Source: Nocardia altamirensis NBRC 108246 (GTDB taxonomy: Bacteria > Actinomycetota > Actinomycetes > Mycobacteriales > Mycobacteriaceae). From it: a stretch of DNA of 64,000 bases. Positions 26,675-34,933 of this stretch are shown in pieces. The position numbers and the translations under genes were made by a program. Under the pieces are notes generated by a model, which was given only the letters and a program-made list of their open reading frames with translations, did no database searches and was not told the DNA's origin. The stretch spans positions 22,097 through 86,096 of the forward strand of contig NZ_BDAY01000013.1 of the NCBI RefSeq assembly GCF_001612685.1, read 5' to 3'. Each line of letters starts with the position of its first letter. The first letter of the stretch is position 1.

Positions 26675-27714
26675 CGTGCCGCGCCCCAGCGGACGGCCGC
26701 TGCGCCCGCGAAATCACCGGCATGCGCGAACGCCGACAGCAGGACGACAGAGCCGTTGCGCAGCCTGCCCGCCTGGTTCTCGATGTCCAGTGTCACCGGA
26801 ATGCCTGCGGCGAACAGGTTTCCGCACTGGTCGAAGGTGTCGGGATGCCGTTCGGCGGGCAGCTCGAGCGCGTCGTGCCAGTTGCGCAGGAACAGCCGGT
26901 TCGGCTGATTGGTGACGAAGGTGTCGATGTCGCGGCCCTTCACGCCGATCCGATCGCACACCGCGAGCGCCACTTCCGGCACCAGCCGGTTGCCGCGGGC
27001 GAACACCTTGGTGATCTTCGATTCGGTGAAGTTCAAGCAGCCCTGACCTTCGCCCGGCTCCCAGTACTTGCGGCCACTGTCGGTCGTGAAATTCATGTCC
27101 CCGGAGAATTCGGGGTACGTGCGGCATTCGATGTCGAGGATCGGCGCGCTGTCGTCCTTGACCAGCAGGCCGACACCACACCCGTCGCCGGGTATCGGCG
27201 CTTGCGCCAGCTTGCGGATCTCGGACTGGGTGAAGATCGGGCCAGCGCAGTTCTGGGTCGCCGCGATCAACGCCGTGCGCGCGTCGGTCGTCTGCAAGAT
27301 CATCCGCGCCAGCGACATCATGTGCACGAACGCGGCGCAGCCGCCGTTGCGGACGTCGTAGGCGTAGCTCGGCCGTGCACCGATCCGTTTGGCGACCTCG
27401 GGGCCGCAGCCCGTCACCGGATTGGTCGGCATCTGGGTGTGCGTGATCAGCACGTCGATGTTCGAAAGATACTGCGCCCCATGGCGTGCTATCAGCGGAG
27501 CGATGGCGCGCTCGATCATGTCGATGTCGCTCTCGTCCTGACCGACATGATGGCGGGCCTTGGGGGACCGGAACATCACGTTCTTGGCCATCCGGTCCGA
27601 GCGGGAGAACTGGGTGAAGTAGTCGGTGCCGACCGGCTCGCCGGGCAGGTAGCTGGCGACGTCGACCAGGCTGACCGCGGGGAACGCGGAAGCGCGGGAA
27701 TCGGTGGGGATCAT
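26671..27714 (-). CDS. KAS III (FabH)-like condensing enzyme with altered active site
   Basis: A 347-residue thiolase-fold protein. The nucleophile region is DVRNGGCAAFVHM (Cys126) and the third catalytic residue is Asn299 in CGNLFAAGIP. The His-containing HQAN motif of FabH is replaced by NQPN (residues 269-272), so the usual active-site histidine is missing. Decarboxylative condensation needs that His, so the enzyme may instead catalyse acyl transfer or another ester/amide-forming or non-decarboxylative reaction. It is coupled to the aminotransferase downstream and lies 7 nt after the SRPBCC gene. Loss of the His fits specialised metabolism. Confidence 0.8.
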   Translation of the reverse strand: MIPTDSRASAFPAVSLVDVASYLPGEPVGTDYFTQFSRSDRMAKNVMFRSPKARHHVGQDESDIDMIERAIAPLIARHGAQYLSNIDVLITHTQMPTNPVTGCGPEVAKRIGARPSYAYDVRNGGCAAFVHMMSLARMILQTTDARTALIAATQNCAGPIFTQSEIRKLAQAPIPGDGCGVGLLVKDDSAPILDIECRTYPEFSGDMNFTTDSGRKYWEPGEGQGCLNFTESKITKVFARGNRLVPEVALAVCDRIGVKGRDIDTFVTNQPNRLFLRNWHDALELPAERHPDTFDQCGNLFAAGIPVTLDIENQAGRLRNGSVVLLSAFAHAGDFAGAAAVRWGAAR

Positions 27715-27721
27715 GCGGATC

Positions 27722-28420
27722 TCATTTCATCCAGTCGGGCTTGATGGGCAGGCCGTTGGCCGCCCGGTACTCACAGATGGCCTTGAGGTTGTCCATCTCC
27801 AGCTGGTGGCCTGCGGAGAACATCTCCCAGAAGTCGCCGACCCACACCGGCCGCTTCGGCGGCGCGGTCTCCGGGTACGGATTCTGGTCGTAGAAGGGGT
27901 GTTTGCAGTTGACCCACAGCACCACCGAACCCGGCTTGTCGAACACCGTCTGCGCGTCGACCACCCGAAGCAGGTAGATCATCCAGAGGTGGTCGGCCTG
28001 GTCCCAGGCGCAGTGGTAGTCGACGGTCATCGCGTCGGGATGGGCAACGGTGCGGGTGAAGATCTTGGTTTCGCTGCCGAGCCGGTCATAGGCCAGCCAC
28101 AGTCCCGGGTCGTCGGCCGGGACGAACCCGCGCAGGCTGTAGGTCCACTCCTCCAGTGAGCGGGTGTCGGCCAGGTATTCGTAGACCTCCTGCGGTGGCG
28201 CGGCGATATACGCCTGCACCGGACAGAATTCGCCGAAGATCTGGTCGTGCGGATAGACCGACCGCAGCATGTCGACGATGATCGGCGTGGTGGCGTCCTT
28301 GTCCGAGTTCTCGATGCGAACGACCCCGGGGATGACGTCCTCCGGGATATCGCTGAGTGCGGGCAGAGCGCTGGTCGCCCCGCCGTCACCCCTGCGGGAA
28401 TCGATACTCGATGCGGTCAT
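27722..28420 (-). CDS. SRPBCC-like protein of the biosynthetic operon
   Basis: A 232-residue protein with a START/SRPBCC-type pattern: CPVQAYIAAPPQEVYEYLAD at the first strand/helix, SLEEWTYSLRGF, and a long C-terminal helix EMFSAGHQLEMDNLKAICEYRA. Such helix-grip folds bind hydrophobic ligands and act as cyclases, aromatases or lipid carriers. Strand-rich WMIYLLRVV and VVLWVNCKHPFYD lie between. The start at 28420 overlaps the ThDP gene stop as ATGA. It probably shapes or carries the product of the ThDP or KAS enzyme. Assignment is by pattern and moderately secure. Confidence 0.65.
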   Translation of the reverse strand: MTASSIDSRRGDGGATSALPALSDIPEDVIPGVVRIENSDKDATTPIIVDMLRSVYPHDQIFGEFCPVQAYIAAPPQEVYEYLADTRSLEEWTYSLRGFVPADDPGLWLAYDRLGSETKIFTRTVAHPDAMTVDYHCAWDQADHLWMIYLLRVVDAQTVFDKPGSVVLWVNCKHPFYDQNPYPETAPPKRPVWVGDFWEMFSAGHQLEMDNLKAICEYRAANGLPIKPDWMK

Positions 28421-30102
28421 TGGGTACTCCTGGATTGTTCGATGGCGGTCAAGAACGGCAGAAACGGTGGGACCTCGTCCGGGTCGACGTCGATCGAAAT
28501 GAACGACGGCCCTTCGATTTCCATGCAGCGCCGCAATGCGGTGCCGAGCTCGTCCCGAGCTCGCACGGAGAAGGTCGGTAGCTCGGGGAACATGGCGGCG
28601 ACACCGTCGCCGAGGTGCGCGGGCTGGAACCGGTTGAAGCTGTACCGATTTCGGTAGTACAGCTGTTCTCTGGTGACGCACATGGCATGGGCGTTGTTGT
28701 TCAGCACGATGAAGGTGATCGGCAGCGCGTGCTCGACGGCGGTGTGTATCTCCATGCCGTGCATGTAGAACGCGCCGTCGCCTGCGACGACGACCGTGCG
28801 CCGCGTCCCGTCCGGCCCGTGCCGCCGCGCAAACGCCGAGCCGATGCCCGCACCGAACGCATAGCCCATGCCGCCCATGCCGAGCGCGACGACGAACCGG
28901 CCACCACGCGGCACCCGCAGGTGATGCACCACGGCGGCACCGGTATTGCCCGCGTCCGCGTACACGTCGGTGCCCTCGGGCAGACCTGCTTCGATGGTCT
29001 CGATCAGGTGCCGATAGCGCAGGCCGGGCCCGGACGCCTCCGGGACATGAAGCGGGAGTAGTGGTGCAGGCCCGCGGCGCTCGGAAATGGTTGTTGTGGT
29101 GCTGAATTCGTCGGCCAGCTCGGCGAGGGTGGGTGCCAGATCGGTGCTGATCACATGGATCGTCGGCAGATACGGCAAGGTCACGCCGATGCTCGCCACG
29201 GTGGTGCCTGCCAGCAGCTCGTCGAGGCCGGTGCGCGCGGTGATCGGCATCGGGGTGCCGATCACCAGACACAGTGCGGCCGAACGGATCGCCGCTGTCA
29301 GCTCGGGATGACCCATGCTGCCCGCGACACCGCAGAAGCTCGGGTCGGTGTTGTCGTAGACGTCCTTGGCGTCCGGCGCGACGCCGACCACGGCGTCGAG
29401 GCCGGCGGCCAGCCTGGCCAATGCGTCACGCGCGTCGTCACGGGCGACCTGGTCACCGGCGATGATGACGATCTTGCCGGTGCTGCGGGCCGCTGTGAGA
29501 GCGGCGCGCAGCCGGATCAGTCCTGCCTCGTCGCGTCGATATTCCTTGGCGGGCAACCGAAACGGCGGCGCCGCGTCGATGCTCGACTGCTGCACATCCT
29601 TGGGCAGCAGCAGCACCGCGGGGCCGCCGCCGCGGGCGGCGCCGACCGCCATGGCCACCACGTCGGGCAGGTCGGCGCCGGTATCGACGCGGGCACAGTA
29701 CCGGGTGATCGCGTCGAACATGCGGACAGCATCGATGGTGCCCGCACGGCCACTGGAGTCCTGAAACGCGCCGTTGCCCTCCAGCGCCGTCGGTGGCTGG
29801 CCGACCAGGGCCAGCACGGGTACCCGCGACGCGAACGATTCGGCAAGTCCGGCAACGAGATTCATCGCGCCGCCGCCGGATGTCGCGATGACGACGCCGA
29901 GGCCGCCGGTGGATCGTGCATAGCCGTCGGCCATGGTTGCCGCCGAGAATTCATGCTTGGCAACTACCCCGGTGAGGTCGTACGGCGCGTCGAAGATCGC
30001 GTCGTACATGTCCTCGATGTTCGCACCGTCGACGCCGAAGATATGCCGGACGCCAAGGGCAGAAACGGCGTCTACCAGGTAGTCCACAACCCTGGTCCGC
30101 AT
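28417..30102 (-). CDS. Thiamine diphosphate-dependent enzyme, acetolactate synthase-like (first gene of operon)
   Basis: A 561-residue three-domain ThDP enzyme. The N-terminal pyrimidine-binding domain has the activating Glu in VAKHEFSAATMADGYAR and the GGGAMNLVAGLAES loop. A central domain follows. The C-terminal diphosphate domain has GDGAFYMHGMEIHTAVEHAL then NNN, the GDG-NN metal/ThDP motif. Relatives decarboxylate 2-oxo acids and may add the resulting carbanion to an aldehyde, ketone or acyl group. The ATG at 30102 follows a GAAGGAG site; the extension to 30192 lacks support. As first gene it probably supplies the C-C bond-forming step of the pathway. Confidence 0.88.
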   Translation of the reverse strand: MRTRVVDYLVDAVSALGVRHIFGVDGANIEDMYDAIFDAPYDLTGVVAKHEFSAATMADGYARSTGGLGVVIATSGGGAMNLVAGLAESFASRVPVLALVGQPPTALEGNGAFQDSSGRAGTIDAVRMFDAITRYCARVDTGADLPDVVAMAVGAARGGGPAVLLLPKDVQQSSIDAAPPFRLPAKEYRRDEAGLIRLRAALTAARSTGKIVIIAGDQVARDDARDALARLAAGLDAVVGVAPDAKDVYDNTDPSFCGVAGSMGHPELTAAIRSAALCLVIGTPMPITARTGLDELLAGTTVASIGVTLPYLPTIHVISTDLAPTLAELADEFSTTTTISERRGPAPLLPLHVPEASGPGLRYRHLIETIEAGLPEGTDVYADAGNTGAAVVHHLRVPRGGRFVVALGMGGMGYAFGAGIGSAFARRHGPDGTRRTVVVAGDGAFYMHGMEIHTAVEHALPITFIVLNNNAHAMCVTREQLYYRNRYSFNRFQPAHLGDGVAAMFPELPTFSVRARDELGTALRRCMEIEGPSFISIDVDPDEVPPFLPFLTAIEQSRSTQ

Positions 30103-30223
30103 CGGCACTCCTTCATCGCCTGTGCATCGCACACACGCGAGATCACTTTCCGTGTACAGCAGTGATACGGGTCGGCGGACCGGATGGTTCAACGCTGAAC
30201 GGAAAGTGGGTGGAGTGGTTACC

Positions 30224-30991
30224 TCACAGCGTGATCGGGTCGCTGTAGATGGCGTCGCTGGTTTGACCCGCCGCGGTGATCAGGGTGAATTTCACGAAGG
30301 TGCGGATGGTGACCGGGCCGAGCGCACCGGTGACGGTGAGATGGGTATTGGACAGGTCGGCGTAGGCGAACGGCCGGGTCAGGGTGAACTTGGCCAGCGT
30401 CGTCTCGGTGATGCCGCCGTGGCCGACCTGGAAGGACAGCTGCTGGGACGGCAGGATCGTCGCCTGCGCGCCCAATTCGGCGCCGAGCTTGGCGGACAAG
30501 GGGAATTCGACCTGGGCGCCGGGGACGGGCGCGATGTTGAGCTGCGGCGTCACGCCGGCCGAGATCTCCGGCCTGACCGCGCCGGTGACCGAGACCGACG
30601 GTGAGTTGAGGGTGACGGTGATCCCGTTGGGCGCGAAGGCAACCGGGTAGCCGACCTCGTAGCCCACCTCCATGAAGGCGCCGCCGACGTTGGCGCCGGC
30701 CGGCCCGTCGACCTGGCCGATGCCGACACCGTTGAGGAAGGCCTCGCGGCTGAACGGGCTGCCGTCCAGCGGTGGGATGGTTCTGGCGCTGGTGTTGGCC
30801 TCGGTGGTCATGATGGCGTAGCCGTCCAGGGTCGGCTTGACCTGCTGGTGGCCGACGCGGACCGGCAGGGTTGCGGTGTCGAGGAAGTCCGCCGAGGCCG
30901 GCGTCGCCCCGCTCAGCAGCATGGCAATGGCGATAGGGCAACTGACTAGCATGGTGCGGAGTCGTAGCGTCCGCCGAGCACTCTGAGGCAT
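30224..30991 (-). CDS. MspA-family porin
   Basis: A 255-residue exported protein. The signal peptide MPQSARRTLRLRTMLVSCPI continues to a cleavage near ATPASA-D. The mature part is beta-rich with VGHQQVKPTLDGYAIMTTEAN, FMEVGYEVGYPV, LNIAPVPGAQVEFPL and paired strands typical of the octameric mycomembrane porin MspA family. It would allow hydrophilic nutrients across the outer mycolate layer, strong evidence that the host has one. The ATG at 30991 follows a GAGAAAG stretch. It is transcribed in the same direction as the biosynthetic operon, 121 bp upstream of it. Confidence 0.8.
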   Translation of the reverse strand: MPQSARRTLRLRTMLVSCPIAIAMLLSGATPASADFLDTATLPVRVGHQQVKPTLDGYAIMTTEANTSARTIPPLDGSPFSREAFLNGVGIGQVDGPAGANVGGAFMEVGYEVGYPVAFAPNGITVTLNSPSVSVTGAVRPEISAGVTPQLNIAPVPGAQVEFPLSAKLGAELGAQATILPSQQLSFQVGHGGITETTLAKFTLTRPFAYADLSNTHLTVTGALGPVTIRTFVKFTLITAAGQTSDAIYSDPITL

Positions 30992-31161
30992 CACTGCAGC
31001 ACTTTCTCGCGACTTACCTGGGATATTCAGGGGACTGGCCAGCGGCATTGCGGCTCGGACCTGAGTTCAGACGTCGTCGGCTAGAACTTCAGTGAATGTT
31101 CGGCAAACTTACAAGAATCAGCTTTGAAATGGAAGCATTTCGCCAGGGTGGCGCCCGCCAC

Positions 31162-31190
31162 TTGCGTGTACGTATACATCTACGTATAGT
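31162..31190 (+). promoter_or_regulatory. Leaderless promoter with direct repeats for the EXLDI gene
   Basis: TTGCGT (31162-31167), 17 bp and TATAGT (31185-31190) place the transcript start at the ATG at 31197. Two copies of TACGTATA (31169-31176 and 31181-31188), spaced 12 bp, overlap the spacer and the -10 box. They could be the autoregulatory site of the N-terminal RHH-like segment of the EXLDI protein. Confidence 0.55.
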
Positions 31191-31196
31191 CGGATC

Positions 31197-31718
31197 ATGC
31201 CCAACAAGACGATTTATGTTGCCGATGACGATCTGCCGCTGTTCCAGCGGGCCCAGGAACTGGTCGGCGGCAACCTGTCCGGGGCGGTGACCACCGCGCT
31301 GCGGCGATTCATCGAACTGGAAGAGGGTCGGCAGGAGGGCTACGAGGAGGTCGTCCTCCGGGTCGGCCACAACGGCGCCCGCCAGGTCCGATTCTCCGGT
31401 GCACTGCTCGGCGAGTTCAAGGACTTCGATGCCGAGCAGACGACCGAACGGCTCTACAAGGTGTACCGCAGCCGCAAAGGCAAGTTCGTGATGCATGCCC
31501 AGTACGTCAACTGGGGCGAATATCCCCAGTCCGACAACTGGATCAAGGATCTGACGAACTGGCGGCGCTTGCTCGGCGTCGGCGGTCAGGACTGGGGCGA
31601 TTTCGTGCTGGAGATCGTGGATTCGCTCGACGAACTGAAGGGCAAACTGCCCGACACGCTGTACCAGCGGGTGGCTGACATCGCGAAGCATCCGCAGGTC
31701 GAGGACCTCGACATCTAG
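31197..31718 (+). CDS. EXLDI family protein
   Basis: A 173-residue protein ending exactly in EDLDI, the hallmark of the EXLDI family (TIGR04342). The N-terminus MPNKTIYVADDDLPLFQRAQ then LVGGNLSGAVTTALRRFIEL looks like a short ribbon-helix-helix DNA-binding unit. The rest is a domain of unknown function with FSGALLGEF and LYKVYRSRKGKFVMH. Members often sit beside DrrAB-like ABC exporters, as here. I infer it is a regulator that controls itself and the exporter. No ribosome-binding site precedes the ATG, in line with a leaderless mRNA. Confidence 0.8.
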   Translation: MPNKTIYVADDDLPLFQRAQELVGGNLSGAVTTALRRFIELEEGRQEGYEEVVLRVGHNGARQVRFSGALLGEFKDFDAEQTTERLYKVYRSRKGKFVMHAQYVNWGEYPQSDNWIKDLTNWRRLLGVGGQDWGDFVLEIVDSLDELKGKLPDTLYQRVADIAKHPQVEDLDI

Positions 31719-31845
31719 TCGAATTTCACTACCGCACAACTGAATACGCACAATTCGACACCTCCAGCCGCACCGGGACACCGGGAGCGGTGTCGATCAG
31801 TCATGCATTCATGCGCATTCGCATATGAAAATCGAAAGGACCGTC

Positions 31846-32817
31846 ATGGTCAACGGCCATCGCGCACCCGCCATTTCGGCGCTCGGCTTGCGCAAAGCAT
31901 TCGGCGAGCACGTGGTGCTCGACGGCATCGATATCACCGTGCCCGAGGGCACTGTCTATTCGCTGCTCGGCCCGAACGGCGCGGGCAAGACCACCACCGT
32001 GCAGATCCTGAGCACGCTGATCCACGCCGACGGCGGCGAAATGCGGGTCGGTGGCTACGATCTGGAGGCCGAACGCGACGAGGTGCGCAACGCGATCGGG
32101 GTCACCGGTCAGTTCTCGGCGGTCGACGAGCTGCTCACCGGCCGGGAGAACCTGGTCCTGATGGGCGACCTGCAGCATCTGCCCAAGCGGGAAAGCCGAA
32201 GGCTGGCAGCGGATCTGCTGGAGCGCTTCGATCTCGCCGAGGCGGGCGACCGGCCGGCGAGCACCTATTCCGGTGGCATGACCCGGCGGCTCGACCTGGC
32301 CATGACCCTGGTCGGCGATCCGCGCATCATCTTCCTCGACGAGCCGACCACCGGACTCGACCCGCGCAGCCGCCGGGTGATCTGGGATCTCATCCGCGGC
32401 CTGGTCGACGATTTCAACGTCACGGTCTTCCTGACCACGCAGTACCTGGAGGAAGCCGATCAGCTCGCCGACCGCATCGCGGTGCTCGATCAGGGCCGGA
32501 TCGTCGCCGAAGGCACTGCGGCAGAACTGAAGCAGCTGGTGCCCGGCGGTCACATCCGGTTGCAGTTCGCCGACCGAAACGCGTTGTTCGCCGCCGCGAC
32601 CGCGCTCGGGGTCAGCGGCGGGATGGTCGACGACGACGAGGAGTTCACGCTCGCGGTGCCGAGCGACGGCAGCGTGAAATCCCTACGCGCCCTGCTGGAT
32701 CGGCTCGACTACGAGCAGATCGAGGTCGACGGCCTTGCGGTGCACACGCCCAATCTCGACGACGTATTCCTCACCCTCACCGGCCACCCGACCTCCGAAA
32801 AGGAAACGGTTTCATGA
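31846..32817 (+). CDS. DrrA-like ABC exporter ATPase
   Basis: A 323-residue ATPase of the daunorubicin-resistance type. It has Walker A GPNGAGKTTT, Q-loop TGQFSAVDELLTGRENL (family-typical), signature YSGGMTRRLDLAM, Walker B IIFLDEPTTGLD, then the LTTQYLEEADQLADRI motif and a C-terminal regulatory domain. It drives drug or lipid export with the permease encoded next (ATGA overlap). ATG at 31846 was chosen because GAAAGGA lies 5 nt upstream; ATG at 31825 is less likely. Two GCATTC direct repeats lie just before the gene and might be regulatory. Confidence 0.92.
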   Translation: MVNGHRAPAISALGLRKAFGEHVVLDGIDITVPEGTVYSLLGPNGAGKTTTVQILSTLIHADGGEMRVGGYDLEAERDEVRNAIGVTGQFSAVDELLTGRENLVLMGDLQHLPKRESRRLAADLLERFDLAEAGDRPASTYSGGMTRRLDLAMTLVGDPRIIFLDEPTTGLDPRSRRVIWDLIRGLVDDFNVTVFLTTQYLEEADQLADRIAVLDQGRIVAEGTAAELKQLVPGGHIRLQFADRNALFAAATALGVSGGMVDDDEEFTLAVPSDGSVKSLRALLDRLDYEQIEVDGLAVHTPNLDDVFLTLTGHPTSEKETVS

Positions 32818-33581
32818 GTATGTCCTACGCACTCGCCGATTCGGCGACCATGCTGCGGCGAAATCTGATGCACGCCAAGCGGTATCCGAGCATGAGCGTC
32901 GGTGTCATCCTGATGCCGACGGTGCTCATGCTGGTATTCAAGTTCGTGTTCGGTGGTGCGCTCGAGCAGTCCTCCGGGGGCAACTACATCGACTACCTGG
33001 CGCCAGGCATGCTGCTGATGATCCCGGCGTACATCACGGCGTCGGTGGCGGTCTCCATCTGCACCGACGCCACCAAGGGCATCGTGAATCGGTTCCGCAC
33101 CATGGGAATCACCCAGTCGTCGATGCTCACCGGACATGTTCTCGGTGCGCTGCTGCAGGCCCTCGGCGGCGTTGTGGTGATGAGCGCGGTCGCGCTGCTC
33201 ATCGGCTGGCGGCCCAATGCCACTGTGCTGGAGTGGGTCGCCACGTTCGGGCTGCTGACCTTGATGATCTTCGCGCTCAACTGGCTTGCGGTCGCCTTCG
33301 GGCTGCTCGCCCCGAACCCGGAGGGGGCGAGCAACATGCTCTTCCCGGTCATCATGCTTCCGTTCCTCGGTAGCGGCCTGGTCGGCACCGACACCATGCC
33401 GGTCGGACTGCGCCAGTTCGCCGAGTACCAGCCGTTCACCCCGATCACCGAGACCATCCGCGGCCTGCTGATGGGCACCGAGATCGGCAACAACGGCATC
33501 CTCGCGGTCGCCTGGTGCCTCGGCATCGCGATCGGTGGCTTCCTGTGGGCGAACTCGATCTTCCGCCGCAAGACCGCCTGA
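32814..33581 (+). CDS. DrrB-like ABC exporter permease (ABC-2 type)
   Basis: A 255-residue ABC-2 membrane subunit with about six hydrophobic segments. Typical pieces are RNLMHAKRYPSMSVGVILMP at the N-terminus, NYIDYLAPGMLLMIPAYITA, RFRTMGITQSSMLTGHVLG and FAEYQPFTPITETIRGLLMG. With the upstream ATPase it forms an exporter for hydrophobic compounds. The start overlaps the ATPase stop as ATGA. A 14-bp-arm terminator follows. Confidence 0.92.
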   Translation: MSMSYALADSATMLRRNLMHAKRYPSMSVGVILMPTVLMLVFKFVFGGALEQSSGGNYIDYLAPGMLLMIPAYITASVAVSICTDATKGIVNRFRTMGITQSSMLTGHVLGALLQALGGVVVMSAVALLIGWRPNATVLEWVATFGLLTLMIFALNWLAVAFGLLAPNPEGASNMLFPVIMLPFLGSGLVGTDTMPVGLRQFAEYQPFTPITETIRGLLMGTEIGNNGILAVAWCLGIAIGGFLWANSIFRRKTA

Positions 33582-33591
33582 GCGATATCAG

Positions 33592-33632
33592 CGAAATCCC
33601 CCGCCGGCAGAGGGGTCTGGCGGGGGATTTCG
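33592..33632. terminator. Bidirectional terminator between exporter operon and rslA
   Basis: CGAAATCCCCCGCC (33592-33605) and its perfect complement (33619-33632) form a 14-bp stem with a 13-nt loop between the convergent operon ends. Confidence 0.85.
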
Positions 33633-33642
33633 GCGTCGCGGC

Positions 33643-34365
33643 TCAGACCGTCGCGGTCAGCAGCACCTTTCCCGTTGCGGCGGAACGGATCTCGACGGCA
33701 CGGACCTGATCCGGCGCGCCGTCCAGGGTGCGGTCGATGGTCAGCTCGGTGCCGGGATTGGCAGGCCACGTGTCCAGCGGTTCCTGCTGCCCGTTGGTGC
33801 GGATGACATACAGCGCGAGGTTCCAGTTGTAGCGCTGCTCGCCGGGGCCGTAGCTGCAACTCATGATCAGCCGCGTCTTACCGTCGGACTGAACGAGTTT
33901 GACGCTCGCCGAGACCGGCGTCGGCTCCAGCGGCTCCATCCGCCGTTCGGCGAAGACCACATCGGTGGTGCCTGGACCGTTCGAGCCGGTCACCGTCGCC
34001 ACCACCGGCACCGCGATCGCCACCGCGGCGGCGGCCGCGGCCACGGCGGCGCCGACGGTCACCCACCGGCTCCGGCGCCTGCGTCGCTCCGCCGCATCGG
34101 CGAGCTTCGGCAGCAGTTGCGGCAGCGGCGGAGTCGTCTCGGCCAGCGGCGCCACGTGCGCCTCGGGCGGTGCGATCATCGCCAGTGCGGTCTCGTTGTC
34201 GACCATCGCGAGCATGCCGGGCAGCCCGGCCAATTCGGCAACGGAGGCCTGGCAGGAGGGGCACCCCGCCAGATGGTCCTCGTATTCTCTGCGCTCGGTT
34301 CTGGTCAGGGAGCCGAGCACGTACGGCGCATCCCACGTGGTGTAGTCGTCGGCAAGATCCGTCAT
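33643..34365 (-). CDS. rslA: RslA-like zinc anti-sigma factor
   Basis: A 240-residue single-pass membrane protein. Its cytoplasmic N-terminus has DAPYVLGSLTRTERREYEDH followed by the zinc motif HLAGCPSC of ZAS anti-sigma factors. A transmembrane helix lies near residues 102-124 (VGAAVAAAAAAVAIAVPVV), then an extracytoplasmic beta domain. It should hold the sigma factor encoded just upstream inactive until an envelope or redox signal releases zinc or triggers proteolysis. Its start overlaps the sigma stop as ATGA. The match to mycobacterial RslA is clear over the N-terminal domain. Confidence 0.85.
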   Translation of the reverse strand: MTDLADDYTTWDAPYVLGSLTRTERREYEDHLAGCPSCQASVAELAGLPGMLAMVDNETALAMIAPPEAHVAPLAETTPPLPQLLPKLADAAERRRRRSRWVTVGAAVAAAAAAVAIAVPVVATVTGSNGPGTTDVVFAERRMEPLEPTPVSASVKLVQSDGKTRLIMSCSYGPGEQRYNWNLALYVIRTNGQQEPLDTWPANPGTELTIDRTLDGAPDQVRAVEIRSAATGKVLLTATV

Positions 34366-34871
34366 TGGTTCGTCACCCCCATCTCCTGTAGGGCGAGCCG
34401 TAGGGCCCGCATGCCGTAGTGCATCCGGGATTTCACCGTTCCCGCGGGAATGTCGAGCTCCGCGGCGATCTGGTGCGTCGAGAGGCCTCGATAGTAAGCA
34501 CGCACGATCACCTCGCGGTGGTCGGCGCTGAGCTTGCCCAATGCGTCCGCGACCAGCCAACCGTCCAACGCGCGGTCGGACTGGTCGGGTGCGGCGACCT
34601 CGGGCGGGCTGTCGGTGCGGAACTCGCGCCGGTTGCGGGCGCTGCGATGCTCATCCACGGCGAGATTGCGCGCCACGGTGAACAGCCACGCCCGCGCCGA
34701 CGTGGTGGATTGATCCAGCACATTCGGGCGTTGCCACGCCCGCAATAACGTCTCCTGCACGATGTCCTCGGCCCGGCCGGGGTCGCGGACCAAACCGAGC
34801 GTGTACCGCCACAGAGCAGCCGCGTGTTCGTCGTGTAAGACCCGCAACAACTCGGTTCGGTTGTCCGGCAT
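34362..34871 (-). CDS. sigL: ECF sigma factor SigL-like
   Basis: A 169-residue group 4 sigma factor. Region 2 includes DPGRAEDIVQETLLRAWQ and ARAWLFTVARNLAVDEHRSARNR (-10 recognition); region 4 is LSADHREVIVRAYYRGLSTHQIAAELDIPAGTVKSRMHYGMRALR (-35 recognition). It closely follows Mycobacterium SigL, including the ALQEMGVT end. It directs core polymerase to envelope-linked genes and usually its own operon. It is co-transcribed with the anti-sigma gene. Confidence 0.9.
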   Translation of the reverse strand: MPDNRTELLRVLHDEHAAALWRYTLGLVRDPGRAEDIVQETLLRAWQRPNVLDQSTTSARAWLFTVARNLAVDEHRSARNRREFRTDSPPEVAAPDQSDRALDGWLVADALGKLSADHREVIVRAYYRGLSTHQIAAELDIPAGTVKSRMHYGMRALRLALQEMGVTNQ

Positions 34872-34933
34872 TGCTCACCTCCCGCTCATCCCACGAATCA
34901 GCAGGGGTAAACGGTTCAACACGAACCAACATG

